Shown: positions 1 through 9,945, counted from the first letter of the stretch. The stretch: 64,000 nucleotides of DNA from Aequorivita aurantiaca (GCF_030410135.1 NZ_JAUGQQ010000002.1:124001-188000); one strand, 5' to 3'. Program-made: numbers and translations. The notes: a model not told the origin generated them from the letters alone.

Positions 1-14
1 TGAAAATTCAACAC

Positions 15-1004
15 CTAATTTTTCACAATTTTATAGGAACCTGCCTGACCGCCAATAATAACCTCCATGATGTAATTTCCGGTTGCTAAAGCAGCTAAAT
101 CTATTTTGGCATTGTTGGCACCTATTTTATTTTCCAGCAATTTTTGCCCCAAAAGATTGAAAATAGAAATTGAATCTATGTTGCCTTCAGCCATAACCGA
201 AAGCACGGAATTTGTAGGATTGGGGTAGAATTTAAACCCGGCCAAATTATTTTCAGCAATACTTAGAATTGGCTCCATTCCAAATTCAAGATTGCCGAAT
301 AGCTCTCCGGCATCTGCTTCTGCCTCAATTTCAATTCTTCCAATTGCCACTTCTGAGGTCACCCCAAAAAAGACTTCAGTATTTGGAAGTTGTGTGTATA
401 AGTAATCAATTAATAACATACCGTCTGTATTATAAACCCTAAAGTTATGATTGGCCACGGCATCAACAAAAATATCCATTCCCACTGCATACGTTCCAGA
501 TGGAAAATTGATTATGGTGATATCCGCAAAAAGACTTGCGCCCATCAAGGTGGAGGTATTTCCTACGGCACCCGAACCTATATAAATTACAGTATCAGTG
601 GATGCCGTTATGGTAAAACCGTCCTCAAGTTCGCCTGCGGAAAAACATCCGTCCCCTGAACTGCTAACAATGGGGCCACAAACTGAAATAATTCCCGCGC
701 CGGGTCCTCCCGAAAAATCCTCACCTATTAACGTATGCGGATATGCCGCCTGAAAAACTGTCCTATCCAAATAAAATTGAACCATAGTCGGATTTCTTTG
801 CGAGCCATTTATTTCCGTATTTGTCTTCGCTACAGACGTGTTTATGAAAATTTTTGGGGACGGCATTAAATCAGTAAAAGCAGTGGCCTCACCCGGTTTG
901 GAAAATTGAACTGTTGCAGTGCCAATATTTTTTTGTACTTGCTGAGCATAGGTTATTCCCAATAAGGAAAATAAGCTAAGGAATACTAAAATAATTTTTT
1001 TCAT
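15..1004 (-). CDS. Exported protein with type IX secretion (T9SS type A) sorting domain
   Basis: The 329-residue protein starts with a classical Sec signal peptide (Lys-Lys, a hydrophobic core, and cleavage after the Ala at about residue 20). It ends in a Por/T9SS type A sorting domain at about residues 256-329, with the FYPNPT start, the NLLGQ turn and the closing YKIVKN typical of Bacteroidota cargo. By family knowledge the tail is removed at the outer membrane and the protein is secreted or surface-anchored. The region from 25 to 250 is beta-rich with glycine- and serine-rich stretches, and I recognise no catalytic domain in it. The gene is complete (stop at 15-17). It is divergent from the AlkB-like gene, with about 165 bases between them. 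The sorting tail is certain and the cargo function unknown. Confidence 0.85.
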   Translation of the reverse strand: MKKIILVFLSLFSLLGITYAQQVQKNIGTATVQFSKPGEATAFTDLMPSPKIFINTSVAKTNTEINGSQRNPTMVQFYLDRTVFQAAYPHTLIGEDFSGGPGAGIISVCGPIVSSSGDGCFSAGELEDGFTITASTDTVIYIGSGAVGNTSTLMGASLFADITIINFPSGTYAVGMDIFVDAVANHNFRVYNTDGMLLIDYLYTQLPNTEVFFGVTSEVAIGRIEIEAEADAGELFGNLEFGMEPILSIAENNLAGFKFYPNPTNSVLSVMAEGNIDSISIFNLLGQKLLENKIGANNAKIDLAALATGNYIMEVIIGGQAGSYKIVKN

Positions 1005-1081
1005 AAGGTTTTTGTTTTGAAGTTGTTATGCCTAAATGTACTAAAAAAAAATTGTAGCTTTTTTTGCCGAAGTAATCTTTT

Positions 1082-1112
1082 TTGAAACTTTAAACTATGA
1101 ATCGTACTTTTG
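1082..1112 (+). promoter_or_regulatory. Bacteroidota-type promoter for the AlkB-like gene
   Basis: TTG at 1082-1084 and TACTTTTG at 1105-1112 are separated by 20 bases. This matches the Bacteroidota housekeeping consensus TTG, 17-23 bases, TAnnTTTG. It would place the transcription start near 1118, about 50 bases before the ATG at 1169. Confidence 0.6.
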
Positions 1113-1168
1113 ACAATGAGATCAGGAATCAGGAAACATAATCTTAACATCTATAATTTCCGCTTCAA

Positions 1169-1804
1169 ATGAATTCATCCAAACGTAATACTACGGATAG
1201 CAACCTTCTTCCAAAGGACGGGACCGTAATTTATTTGGGAAAGATTTTTTCTGATGAGGAAGCTGATTTTCACTTTAATACGCTTTTCAATACCATTCAC
1301 TGGAAAAATGATGAGGTTATGCTTTTCGGAAAAAAAATTATTACCAAACGAAAAGTAGCTTGGTATGGCGATAGGGAATTTGAATATACCTATTCAAAAA
1401 TCCGCAGAAAGGCAAAAATATGGACTCCGGAATTAATATTTCTGAAGGAACAAATTGAAGCGAAAAGCGGCGAAACTTTCAATAGCTGTCTGCTAAACCT
1501 TTACCATTCCGGAGCCGAGGGAATGGGCTGGCACAGTGATGCTGAAAGCGATTTAAAGAAGAATGCCGCTATAGTTTCCATAAGTTTTGGCGCGCAACGG
1601 AAATTTGCATTTAAACATAAAAAAACGAAGGAAACAATATCTTTAACATTGGAAAATGGAAGCGCCTTGATCATGAAAGGGATCACACAAAAATATTGGT
1701 TGCACCGACTGCCGCCTACCAAAAAAGTGCCCGGAGCAAGAATCAACCTAACTTTTAGAACAATTGACGAAGCCAAGCATAAACCTGTTTCACTTCATAA
1801 ATAA
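1169..1804 (+). CDS. AlkB-like Fe(II)/2-oxoglutarate-dependent dioxygenase
   Basis: The protein has 211 residues, the usual size for the short bacterial AlkB/ALKBH2-3-like branch. All cofactor residues are visible: the iron ligands His122 and Asp124 in WHSD, His179 in WLHRLP, and the 2-oxoglutarate-binding Arg191 and Arg197 in RINLTFR. The substrate-proximal motif NLYHSGAEGMGWHSD covers residues 110-124. By family knowledge these enzymes remove alkyl groups such as 1-methyladenine and 3-methylcytosine from DNA or RNA by oxidative demethylation in the cytoplasm. The gene stands alone behind its own promoter, and its 3' end lies 16 bases from the convergent TamB gene. I cannot tell DNA from RNA preference. 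Confidence 0.93.
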   Translation: MNSSKRNTTDSNLLPKDGTVIYLGKIFSDEEADFHFNTLFNTIHWKNDEVMLFGKKIITKRKVAWYGDREFEYTYSKIRRKAKIWTPELIFLKEQIEAKSGETFNSCLLNLYHSGAEGMGWHSDAESDLKKNAAIVSISFGAQRKFAFKHKKTKETISLTLENGSALIMKGITQKYWLHRLPPTKKVPGARINLTFRTIDEAKHKPVSLHK

Positions 1805-1820
1805 AACCATTGATTGTTTA

Positions 1821-4800
1821 CTACTCGCCAGATTCATCCTCGGTTTGTATGGCCTGCGGATCGAAATCAACGGGAAAGCTATTGTCATCCGGAATAACTG
1901 GTAGCTCAGCTTCTATTTCAATTTTCTTATTGAACAATTTCAACATCAGTTCTTGAAAGGTATTAAAATCAACAGAGTATGAAATTCCGGCACCTTGTTC
2001 AAAAATTTGGTCTTCCCCAATAAACTGTAAATCGGCCTGCCTATTAAAGAAGGTCATTCGTAGGCTTCCGTCGTCATTTATTAGCCATTGCACCTCAATA
2101 TCACCGGCCACGGAAGTTTCATTTGCGCCGCCCACTGGTACTCCCACTTTTCCGTTGATGAGAATACGTTCGGTTATTTTAGTGGAAATGGTTACATCTA
2201 CGTAGTCCGCAGTTTCTTGGTCGGGCGTATCATCACCAACAGTATATCCAAGTCCAAGCTTGAATTTTCCGTCCTGATCGGCAAAAAGATCATTCACCAA
2301 GCTAGAAACCCTATCCGCCAAAGTTCCCGCAAAAGCGTTTGAGCCACCATAGTTATCGTTAACAAAATTACCAGTCGCCAAGAGGAATATTGCTTGGTTC
2401 TGTTTTTGTTCCTCGGTTTTGAGTTTGTATTCCAACTCACTTTTTAGGGTTGAACTTACGTTTGGAAAATCAATATCAAATTTGAGGGCTGGTTGCGCAA
2501 GTTGACCATTCAAACCCACAACTACCTCTACAGGAATTTTTCGGTTTATGGAAGGATTGTCCAACAGTATGGATGGATTGGCCTGGGTTTTATATATGGC
2601 GCTTAGGTTAAGGTTTGCTTTTTCCGGTGCGCCGTCCCACGTGATGTTTCCGCCGGGAACTACCCCAATATTCCTTTGAATTACGCCGCCGTAACGAAAA
2701 TCAAATAGGCCTTCATAAATTTGAAAATCACCGTACATCTGGAATTTTCCATTGGTATTAATTTCAATAAGAAGAATTCCTGCCCCTCGGCCCTTTAAGG
2801 TTGAATTGTTCTGTTGGTCCACTACCACCTCCACTTCGGCGTTTTTATTAATGTCCAAATCGAAGTTGAGGGAAAGTCCCTTAGCTTCTTCATTAATTAA
2901 ATCTTCTCCCTTTATGCGGGCTTCTTTTTCTTTGGGCGAGAGGAAATGCACGAAGGAATCATCACTAATAGATTCCGTATCGCTGATTGGAATTTTAAAG
3001 GTTGTGCCCGGTTGGGTGGTTGCTTGCACGTCTATCACTAATTCATCTATTGGGCCCACAATATCTGCCCTTCCGCTTATAAATGCGGTGCCATAATAAA
3101 GTGCATCTTCTTCTTTGGGAGTATTTAAAACCAGCAGTCTTTCGGGGGCCTCAACATGTAAATTGAGCGCCCATTCACTAAAATTAGAATGCGTGGCATT
3201 GCCATATAAAATACCCTGGGTTTCAAATTTTGTGTCCGTGATATTGGTTCGGGCAATTTCAAATTTGTTCTTCGTTACAATTATTTGGGAATTGTTCTCA
3301 ATATCGAAATCGGTATTCAGAAATGGAATTTTCAAACCACTATTTTCCAAAGTAAAACGTCCAAGAATATCCGGAGATTTGTAACTGCCGGAAACTTTTG
3401 CATTACCCGAAATGAACCCCCGAACGTCCGTAATAACCTCGCCGCCAAAAGGACTGAAAGCCTGCATGTTGAATTGATTCAGGTCTAAATTTAAGAGTAT
3501 TTGTGGGTTTCGAGGGGAAACATCAATTTCGCCCACGGCCTGTATGGATTTAACTTCGTTGTTTGTTAGCGATGTATTTATTCTATATTTCGTTAGATCT
3601 TCGTTGCCTTCAATATTCAATTTCAAGTTGCCGAAGGGAATTTCGTTGATGTTCACATTATCAATGGTAACCGCGCTGTTGGGGTAATAAGCTCCATTTT
3701 TCTGTAAAAAATCAAAACTGCCGTTCATATTTCCGTTCAAGCGGAGGCTATCAACTTCGGGGGTAATATTGCCGATATTCACATCTTTGAAGCGAACTTT
3801 AAAATCTTTATAGGTGGAATCTCTCATTATTCCAGCCATTTGAATCACTTCATTTTCGTGGCTAAGAACCAGCGAATCGATTCGAATTTCCTTGAAATTA
3901 TCATCAAAAACAACTTTGTTCAGTTGGTTATTATTTTCATTTAAATACCAAACGTTATTTTTATAGGTTATGTCGGATTTTTTTACGCCGATAACTGATT
4001 TTCCCGCAGGGTTTATTGTATGATAAAGAGAAAGATTGAATAAATCCTCCTTTTTTTGGCCGCCCCGAAATTCCGTGCGGACGTACATAGTATCATTCAA
4101 AGTTTTGTTGATGATATCCAAATTCTTCAAATTGTAAAAACCGGTATAAACGGAATCCGCAGATATGTAAGTGTTATATAGCGGATTATCATTGTCCACT
4201 TGTATATTAAGTTTACCAATATAATTCTCAAATAGAATAATTTCAGGAGAACGGAAATCAAGTTTAAATTTCGATTGATCGGAGGATACGGCTCCCTTTA
4301 ATCGGGTATTATCTCCCAATTGGATTTCAGGCACAAATACGTCCACAATTTTGTTATAGACTACAAATTCATAATCAATGTATTGATTGGTAGTTACCTC
4401 CTGCGGAATGTAATTGGCATAGATGCTCGCGATCCCGTTTTGAAAAAGATTTGGAATATCCTCAATTAAGAATTCGCCAGAAATTTGTCCTTTTATAATA
4501 TCGGGGGAATTTATTTCAATAGTCCTTACTGGGCCATCAAAAGTTGAGGTGACGGTAAAATCGTCAAAATAGAAGTAGTCGCGCTCATTTTGGTAGAAAG
4601 TCTGGCTAAAGTTTATAGTTCCCACCAAATCGTCAATCGTTCTTCCGTCCATATCCACCACTACTTTTCCCGTGAAAACGGAAATACTATCACGGGTGAC
4701 TAAATTTAATTGATTCAATTCCGCAAATTCCACATCCGCCTCAAAATCAAAGTGATTTGTTTTTGCGGATGCATCAATGAGGCCTTTAAATTCCAATTTA

Positions 4801-6227
4801 AGGTTGGGATCGTTTATGGAAAGTTCACCGTTGAAGAGCGGGTTCTTTAAATTACCCGAAACAACAATATTTTTATAGTTATAGCCTTCAAAAACAAACG
4901 AGGAAACCGTTCCGGAAATTTCAGTGTTTACATTATCTTTATCAAAACCTCTACCGTCAAAGTTAAGATTGGCCGTCATTTTTCCGAGGGAGGTGGTATT
5001 CGCAATCCTGCCAAGGTTAAATTCCTTTAGCACCACATTACCTTTATAATGGGCAAAATCAATATTATCAATATTACCCATTTTCAACGAAACAGTGGCT
5101 TGCCCAATGCTGCTCAGCAGAATACTGTTTGTATTTAATTCATTGCCAATTATGGAAGTATTGCCACTGAAATTAAAGCCACCCAGTTCCTTAAGTTCTG
5201 CGGGAACTACTTCTCCCAACACCGTGGGCATAAATCTTCTCAAATCAAAATAATTGGAAGATATGCTATGATTGGAAGCCACAATGGAATATTCCTTTTC
5301 CGGGTCCAATAGATTATTAAAGCTGTAATTACCTTGAATATTGGTATCGCCAGTTTCCAAAAATAAATTATTGGCCACAAAATTGTTCAAAGTACCTTTA
5401 AAATCCATATTCAACAATATCAATTGATCAGGACCAAATTCATTGTAAAAACTGTTCAAATCATTAGTTGATAATTGTGAATCTTGAAAATGGGCTGTGA
5501 TCATTACCTCATTTACAAAATCGGACATTCCGTTTTCGGAATAATCTAAATCCACGTCTCCAATTAATTTGGATTCCGTGGTTTCAAGATAAAGTTCATT
5601 GAGGGTAATATTGGTTTCGGTATAGGAAAAATCAGCCTGTAAATCCTTTACATCAATACCCCATGAAGAGAGGAAGGAAAGGGTTTTTATTTCTGCCTTT
5701 ACATCGGTATCGTCAATATTAAAGTTATTGGCAATGAGATTTACATTGTCCAAAACAAATATTTCTGGTTTTTCGAGATTTTCATCCGATATTTTAACTC
5801 TGCTATTGTTAAGTGTAACATCGTTGCTGAACAACGAAAAAGGCGTAGTACTCGGTTTGTCGGTTTTAAATTTTTTAGCGAAAATGGAAAGATTGTCATT
5901 TGCTTCATCTTTATAGGTTTTCACATAAAGCTTCGCGTGGCTTAACACAATGTCACCAAAACCGAGTTCCCCATTTATCAAATTTTGAAAACTGATAATA
6001 TTTGTCTGAACTTCTTTGCTGTAAATTAAGGTATCTTGATGGTGATCGGCAATATAAACCTCACGAATGTCCACATCGCCTTTCCAGTTAAGGCCCAGGC
6101 GCTGTATGTTAATATCGGTGCCATAAGTCTCATTCAAATTAGCGGTCACCTTTTTGGCGGCCCACGTTTGTACGGCAGGAATTGAAAAAATAATTACGAT
6201 GAGCACAAGCAGCAATACGATGATCAC
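1821..6227 (-). CDS. tamB: TamB-like translocation and assembly module protein (DUF490)
   Basis: This very long protein (1468 residues from the GTG at 6225-6227) begins with an N-terminal membrane anchor of about 20 hydrophobic residues. Repetitive beta-rich sequence follows for more than 1000 residues, and the protein ends in a TamB/DUF490 C-terminal domain (about 1060-1468, with motifs such as FDFRYGGVIQ and GNITWDGAPE). TamB/AsmA-like proteins span the periplasm and serve lipid transport or outer-membrane protein assembly. The start is uncertain. An ATG at 6291-6293 is in frame, but a TAA at 6270-6272 interrupts it after seven codons. The basic stretch just upstream of the GTG (KRIKKLRKIIVRTF) looks like the natural cytoplasmic N-terminus. 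Either a non-ATG start within this stretch is used or the stop is a point mutation or sequencing error. Confidence 0.88.
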   Translation of the reverse strand: MIIVLLLVLIVIIFSIPAVQTWAAKKVTANLNETYGTDINIQRLGLNWKGDVDIREVYIADHHQDTLIYSKEVQTNIISFQNLINGELGFGDIVLSHAKLYVKTYKDEANDNLSIFAKKFKTDKPSTTPFSLFSNDVTLNNSRVKISDENLEKPEIFVLDNVNLIANNFNIDDTDVKAEIKTLSFLSSWGIDVKDLQADFSYTETNITLNELYLETTESKLIGDVDLDYSENGMSDFVNEVMITAHFQDSQLSTNDLNSFYNEFGPDQLILLNMDFKGTLNNFVANNLFLETGDTNIQGNYSFNNLLDPEKEYSIVASNHSISSNYFDLRRFMPTVLGEVVPAELKELGGFNFSGNTSIIGNELNTNSILLSSIGQATVSLKMGNIDNIDFAHYKGNVVLKEFNLGRIANTTSLGKMTANLNFDGRGFDKDNVNTEISGTVSSFVFEGYNYKNIVVSGNLKNPLFNGELSINDPNLKLEFKGLIDASAKTNHFDFEADVEFAELNQLNLVTRDSISVFTGKVVVDMDGRTIDDLVGTINFSQTFYQNERDYFYFDDFTVTSTFDGPVRTIEINSPDIIKGQISGEFLIEDIPNLFQNGIASIYANYIPQEVTTNQYIDYEFVVYNKIVDVFVPEIQLGDNTRLKGAVSSDQSKFKLDFRSPEIILFENYIGKLNIQVDNDNPLYNTYISADSVYTGFYNLKNLDIINKTLNDTMYVRTEFRGGQKKEDLFNLSLYHTINPAGKSVIGVKKSDITYKNNVWYLNENNNQLNKVVFDDNFKEIRIDSLVLSHENEVIQMAGIMRDSTYKDFKVRFKDVNIGNITPEVDSLRLNGNMNGSFDFLQKNGAYYPNSAVTIDNVNINEIPFGNLKLNIEGNEDLTKYRINTSLTNNEVKSIQAVGEIDVSPRNPQILLNLDLNQFNMQAFSPFGGEVITDVRGFISGNAKVSGSYKSPDILGRFTLENSGLKIPFLNTDFDIENNSQIIVTKNKFEIARTNITDTKFETQGILYGNATHSNFSEWALNLHVEAPERLLVLNTPKEEDALYYGTAFISGRADIVGPIDELVIDVQATTQPGTTFKIPISDTESISDDSFVHFLSPKEKEARIKGEDLINEEAKGLSLNFDLDINKNAEVEVVVDQQNNSTLKGRGAGILLIEINTNGKFQMYGDFQIYEGLFDFRYGGVIQRNIGVVPGGNITWDGAPEKANLNLSAIYKTQANPSILLDNPSINRKIPVEVVVGLNGQLAQPALKFDIDFPNVSSTLKSELEYKLKTEEQKQNQAIFLLATGNFVNDNYGGSNAFAGTLADRVSSLVNDLFADQDGKFKLGLGYTVGDDTPDQETADYVDVTISTKITERILINGKVGVPVGGANETSVAGDIEVQWLINDDGSLRMTFFNRQADLQFIGEDQIFEQGAGISYSVDFNTFQELMLKLFNKKIEIEAELPVIPDDNSFPVDFDPQAIQTEDESGE

Positions 6228-6312
6228 GAAAGTGCGGACTATTATTTTCCGAAGTTTTTTGATACGCTTTTAAAGTTTTAATTTTACAACCATTAATTAT
6301 ACCCCTTTCGCT

Positions 6313-7335
6313 TTGACACAAAAAAACTGCTATATCCTAGGTATTGAATCTTCCTGTGATGACACTGCCGCGGCAGTAATCAACAACGGTGAAATCCTGA
6401 GCAATGTTGTTGCCACTCAGGCAATTCATGAACAATACGGTGGTGTGGTTCCAGAGCTCGCCTCACGCGCACACCAACAAAATATTGTTCCTGTGGTGCA
6501 CCAAGCTTTGCGCAAGGCAAATATCGACAAAAATCAGTTATCTGCTATTGCATTTACACGAGGACCCGGCTTAATGGGTTCATTGCTTGTAGGCACCTCA
6601 TTCTCAAAATCTTTGGCAATGGGTTTAAATATTCCCTTAATTGATGTAAACCATATGCAGGCGCACATTTTGGCACATTTTATTAAAACCGAAGGACAAA
6701 CGCCCCCTAACTTTCCTTTTCTGGCAATGACCATTAGTGGCGGCCACACCCAAATTGTGAAAGTCACGGATTATTTTGAAATGGAAATAATTGGCCAAAC
6801 CATTGACGATGCTGTGGGCGAGGCATTTGACAAAAGCGCGAAAATTTTGGGTTTACCCTATCCCGGAGGACCACTGGTGGATAAATATGCTCAAAGAGGC
6901 AACCCCAAAGCCTTCCATTTTCCAAAACCGAAAGTGAGCCCGATGGATTTCAGCTTTAGTGGCTTGAAAACATCCGTTCTTTATTTCGTAGAAAAGCAAG
7001 TGGCGATAAATCCAGATTTTATTTCTGACAATATAGAAGATATTTGTGCGAGTATTCAATATACAATCGTTGATTATTTGATGGATAAATTGAAAAATGC
7101 CGTAAAGAAAACCGGCATCAAAGAAATAGCGATTGGCGGTGGAGTGTCGGCAAACAGCGGCATTCGCGACGCGCTACAGGAAGCTGAAGGGAAATATGGT
7201 TGGAAAACCCATATTCCGAAATTTGAATTCTGTACGGACAATGCCGCCATGATTGCCATGGTGGGGGAGCTGAAATACAAAACCAAAAATTTTGCGAAAA
7301 ACAATGTGGTAGCTTCCGCACGAATGCAGTTTTAA
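6313..7335 (+). CDS. tsaD: tRNA N6-adenosine threonylcarbamoyltransferase TsaD
   Basis: The 340-residue protein is of standard TsaD length. It has the N-terminal LGIESSCDDT signature (residues 9-18), the metal-binding His114 and His118 in NHMQAH, the nucleotide-binding GGGVSANSG region, and Asp309 in the C-terminal CTDNAAMIA motif. The enzyme transfers the threonylcarbamoyl group to A37 of ANN-decoding tRNAs together with TsaB and TsaE, which are not in this window. The start is TTG. No in-frame ATG lies between it and the upstream stop at 6271-6273, and TTG places the glycine-isoleucine-glutamate signature at the usual distance. The gene is divergent from tamB with under 90 bases between them, and rsmE follows 22 bases downstream, probably in the same transcript. 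Confidence 0.97.
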   Translation: MTQKNCYILGIESSCDDTAAAVINNGEILSNVVATQAIHEQYGGVVPELASRAHQQNIVPVVHQALRKANIDKNQLSAIAFTRGPGLMGSLLVGTSFSKSLAMGLNIPLIDVNHMQAHILAHFIKTEGQTPPNFPFLAMTISGGHTQIVKVTDYFEMEIIGQTIDDAVGEAFDKSAKILGLPYPGGPLVDKYAQRGNPKAFHFPKPKVSPMDFSFSGLKTSVLYFVEKQVAINPDFISDNIEDICASIQYTIVDYLMDKLKNAVKKTGIKEIAIGGGVSANSGIRDALQEAEGKYGWKTHIPKFEFCTDNAAMIAMVGELKYKTKNFAKNNVVASARMQF

Positions 7336-7357
7336 TCAAAAAAACATGACGATATAG

Positions 7358-8071
7358 ATGCAGCTTTTTTACAACCCCCATCTTTCTGAAGATACCCAGG
7401 AAATAAAATTTGATAAAGAAGAGAGCCGTCATATAGTGACGGTTCTGCGAATGAAGGAGGGACAAACGCTCACAATAACCAATGGAAAAGGCTCCTTTTT
7501 TTCGGTGGAAATCACAAATGCACATCCGAAAGCATGTTTGGCCAGTAAAATTTCCACAGAAAAACAGCCACCCATCCCCTATCAACTCCATTTGGCCGTA
7601 GCGCCTACCAAACTTAACGATCGGTACGAATGGTTTTTGGAAAAAGCTACGGAAATAGGAATAACAGAAATCTCGCCAATAATCTGCGACCATAGTGAAC
7701 GGAAAATCATAAAAAATGACCGTTATGAAAAAATCTTGCAGAGCGCAATGAAGCAATCATTGAAGGCATATCTACCAGTTTTGAACGAAGCAGTAAATTT
7801 CAATGAATTCATAGAATCACAAAAAAATTCAGTAACTCAAAAATATATCGCCCATTGTGAGCAAATGGATAAAAAAACTTTGAAGTCCATATTAAAGCCA
7901 TCACAAAACTTACTAATCCTAATTGGTCCCGAAGGCGATTTTTCTAATGAAGAAATTCAATTGGCAATTGAAAATGGCTTTGCACCCGTAAGCTTGGGCG
8001 AAACCCGTTTGCGGACCGAGACCGCCGCAATTGTTGCCTGCCACAGTGTCGCATTTATCAACCAAAAATAA
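7358..8071 (+). CDS. rsmE: 16S rRNA (uracil(1498)-N(3))-methyltransferase RsmE
   Basis: The 237-residue SPOUT-family enzyme methylates U1498 of 16S rRNA using S-adenosylmethionine. The N-terminal PUA-like part carries the SRHIVTVLRMKEG stretch (23-35). The knotted SAM site shows GPEGDFS at 190-196 and LGETRLRTETA at 213-223, both diagnostic of RsmE. The usual glycine of GPEGGFS is aspartate here, a common variation. It follows tsaD by 22 bases on the same strand, so co-transcription of two RNA-modification genes is likely. A long antisense frame over this gene is a shadow. Confidence 0.96.
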   Translation: MQLFYNPHLSEDTQEIKFDKEESRHIVTVLRMKEGQTLTITNGKGSFFSVEITNAHPKACLASKISTEKQPPIPYQLHLAVAPTKLNDRYEWFLEKATEIGITEISPIICDHSERKIIKNDRYEKILQSAMKQSLKAYLPVLNEAVNFNEFIESQKNSVTQKYIAHCEQMDKKTLKSILKPSQNLLILIGPEGDFSNEEIQLAIENGFAPVSLGETRLRTETAAIVACHSVAFINQK

Positions 8072-8133
8072 AGAAATTTCGGTGAGTGAAATCCATTAGG
8101 TTTCTATTTCCAATTTTGTATTTTTGAAACCCT

Positions 8134-8778
8134 ATGCGCATCAAACTTATTTCTCTTTTCTTTTTAATTTTCGTTACCTACGGCTCGGCTCAGGAACTTG
8201 CCCTATTGCAGTACGGCGGTGGTGGTGATTGGTATGCTAACCCAACAGCGCTCCCCAATTTGGCCAAATTCTGTAATCAAAATATAAATACCACATTAAA
8301 GGAGAAGCCCCAAACCGTAACTCCGGGAAGTGTGGAAATATTTGATTATCCATTTGTACATATGACTGGTCATGGCAATGTTTTTTTTACAACCGAGGAA
8401 GCAGAAAATATTAGAAAATATCTATTGAGCGGCGGCTTTTTGTACATTGATGACAATTATGGAATGGATAAATATATACGTGAAGAAATCGGCAAAATTT
8501 TCCCAAATAAGGAAATGAAAGAACTTCCGGCAAACTATCCAATGTTCAGCTATCATTACAAGTTTCCGCAAGGTATGCCAAAAATACACGAACACAATGG
8601 CGGTCGCCCACAGGCATTTGGGATATTTGAGGGAGATAGATTGATTCTACTTTACACTTTTGAGACTGACCTCGGCGACGGTTGGGAAAATCCAGAAGTC
8701 CACAATGATCCGCCTGAAGTGAGGCTCAAGGCACTTCAAATGGGGGCGAACATAGTTAAGTATGTTTTTGAAAATTGA
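8134..8778 (+). CDS. DUF4159 domain-containing exported protein
   Basis: The 214-residue protein has a Sec signal peptide ending near Ala19 and a single DUF4159 domain. Features typical of that family are the N-terminal LLQYGGGGDWYANPTAL, the central FVHMTGHGNVFFT, and the GGFLYIDDNYG stretch resembling a glutamine-amidotransferase-like fold. Its molecular function is not established. In Bacteroidota it is a conserved periplasmic protein of about this size. A TATTTTTG box at 8119-8126 sits only seven bases ahead of the ATG, so it would imply a very short leader if it is real. A GTG-started AI-2E-type permease follows 69 bases downstream. Confidence 0.85.
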   Translation: MRIKLISLFFLIFVTYGSAQELALLQYGGGGDWYANPTALPNLAKFCNQNINTTLKEKPQTVTPGSVEIFDYPFVHMTGHGNVFFTTEEAENIRKYLLSGGFLYIDDNYGMDKYIREEIGKIFPNKEMKELPANYPMFSYHYKFPQGMPKIHEHNGGRPQAFGIFEGDRLILLYTFETDLGDGWENPEVHNDPPEVRLKALQMGANIVKYVFEN

Positions 8779-8847
8779 TTTTGTTGCTCCATTTCCATTA
8801 ACAAAACTTTGAATTTTTGCTACTTCGGAATATAGTATATTTACGCA

Positions 8848-9942
8848 GTGAAGACCACAGCAAAAGCAATAGCCCTTGGTATTTTAAAAGCACTTTCGGT
8901 ACTGGTAGGTATCATACTTTTACTATGGTTTTTATTCGAAATTCAGGCGCTCATACTTTATATTGGGTTGGCTCTCGTGGTTTCCTTAATTGGTCGCCCC
9001 GTAGTTTTATTCCTGAAAAAGAGATTGAAGTTTCGAAATACCTTCGCATCAGTCTTAACTTTGCTTATCATTATTGGGCTTTTCAGTCTCTTACTCAGCA
9101 TTTTCGTACCCATACTCATTGAACAGGGCAAGCATATTTCCCAAATAGATTTTGAACAAGTAAAACGTGATTTAAATGAACTAAATATCCAAGCCAGTGA
9201 TTATCTTGGGGTGGACCATTTTCAATTAGTGGAGGCCGTAAAGCGAACCACTTATGTGCAGGAATTTGACCGAGAAATTATCCCAAGCTTTATCGATATT
9301 TTCTTCGGAAACATTGCCCAGACTCTTGTGGGCATTTTTTCGGTTTTATTTATATCGTTTTTTCTCTTGAAGGATGAAAATCTGATAGCGCGCTGCGTTC
9401 TGGTTTTTGCCAATAGCGGTGACGAAGAAAAATTTAAGCGTATATTAATCAAAATCAAAGAATTGTTGTCAAGATATTTTATTGGCCTGTTGCTGCAAAT
9501 CTTTTTATTGGCGCTTTTTTATTCCGTTCTTCTGCTTTATTTGGATGTAAATGATGCGGTTGCGGTTGCACTAATTTGTGCATTTTTGAACATAGTGCCC
9601 TATTTAGGACCCATAATCGCATGGATTTTAATGCTGCTTGTAGTAGTTTCAAATAACCTGGGCGCAGATTTCTCGAGCGGACTCTTGCCATTATTGCTCC
9701 TGGTTTCTGCGGGCTATGCCATTGCGCAAATTTTTGATAATTTCATATCGCAGCCCGTAATTTTCGGTCACAGCGTACGCTCCCACCCGTTGGAAATATT
9801 TATCGTAATTCTTACGGGAGGTTATCTTTTTGGAATACCGGGCATGATTCTCGCCGTACCCACTTACACGGCTCTAAAGGTAATTGCGAAGGAATTTCTT
9901 TCGGAATATAAAATTGTAAAGCGACTCACCCGAAACCTTTAA
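8848..9942 (+). CDS. AI-2E family transporter (PerM/YdiK-like permease)
   Basis: The 364-residue inner-membrane protein starts at GTG 8848-8850. Two hydrophobic segments lie near the N-terminus (about 10-50), another pair follows at 65-90, there is a soluble stretch at 95-145, and the C-terminal half has at least four more helices. This is the AI-2E/PerM topology. The C-terminal motifs (NIVPYLGPIIAWI, and the FGHSVRSHPLEIF region with GIPGMILAVP) are diagnostic. Members export small molecules or ions. Despite the family name, autoinducer-2 transport should not be assumed. The stop codon is three bases before the next gene, so the two are co-transcribed. Confidence 0.93.
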   Translation: MKTTAKAIALGILKALSVLVGIILLLWFLFEIQALILYIGLALVVSLIGRPVVLFLKKRLKFRNTFASVLTLLIIIGLFSLLLSIFVPILIEQGKHISQIDFEQVKRDLNELNIQASDYLGVDHFQLVEAVKRTTYVQEFDREIIPSFIDIFFGNIAQTLVGIFSVLFISFFLLKDENLIARCVLVFANSGDEEKFKRILIKIKELLSRYFIGLLLQIFLLALFYSVLLLYLDVNDAVAVALICAFLNIVPYLGPIIAWILMLLVVVSNNLGADFSSGLLPLLLLVSAGYAIAQIFDNFISQPVIFGHSVRSHPLEIFIVILTGGYLFGIPGMILAVPTYTALKVIAKEFLSEYKIVKRLTRNL

Positions 9943-9945
9943 ATT

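Noticed and set aside
447-659. Plus-strand frame inside the T9SS cargo gene
   Set aside because: It lies antisense to a clear coding sequence and has no family features or start context.
7118-7756. Long minus-strand frame of 212 codons over tsaD and rsmE
   Set aside because: It spans two well-supported genes on the other strand, and its composition (high Phe and Cys) is that of a shadow frame.
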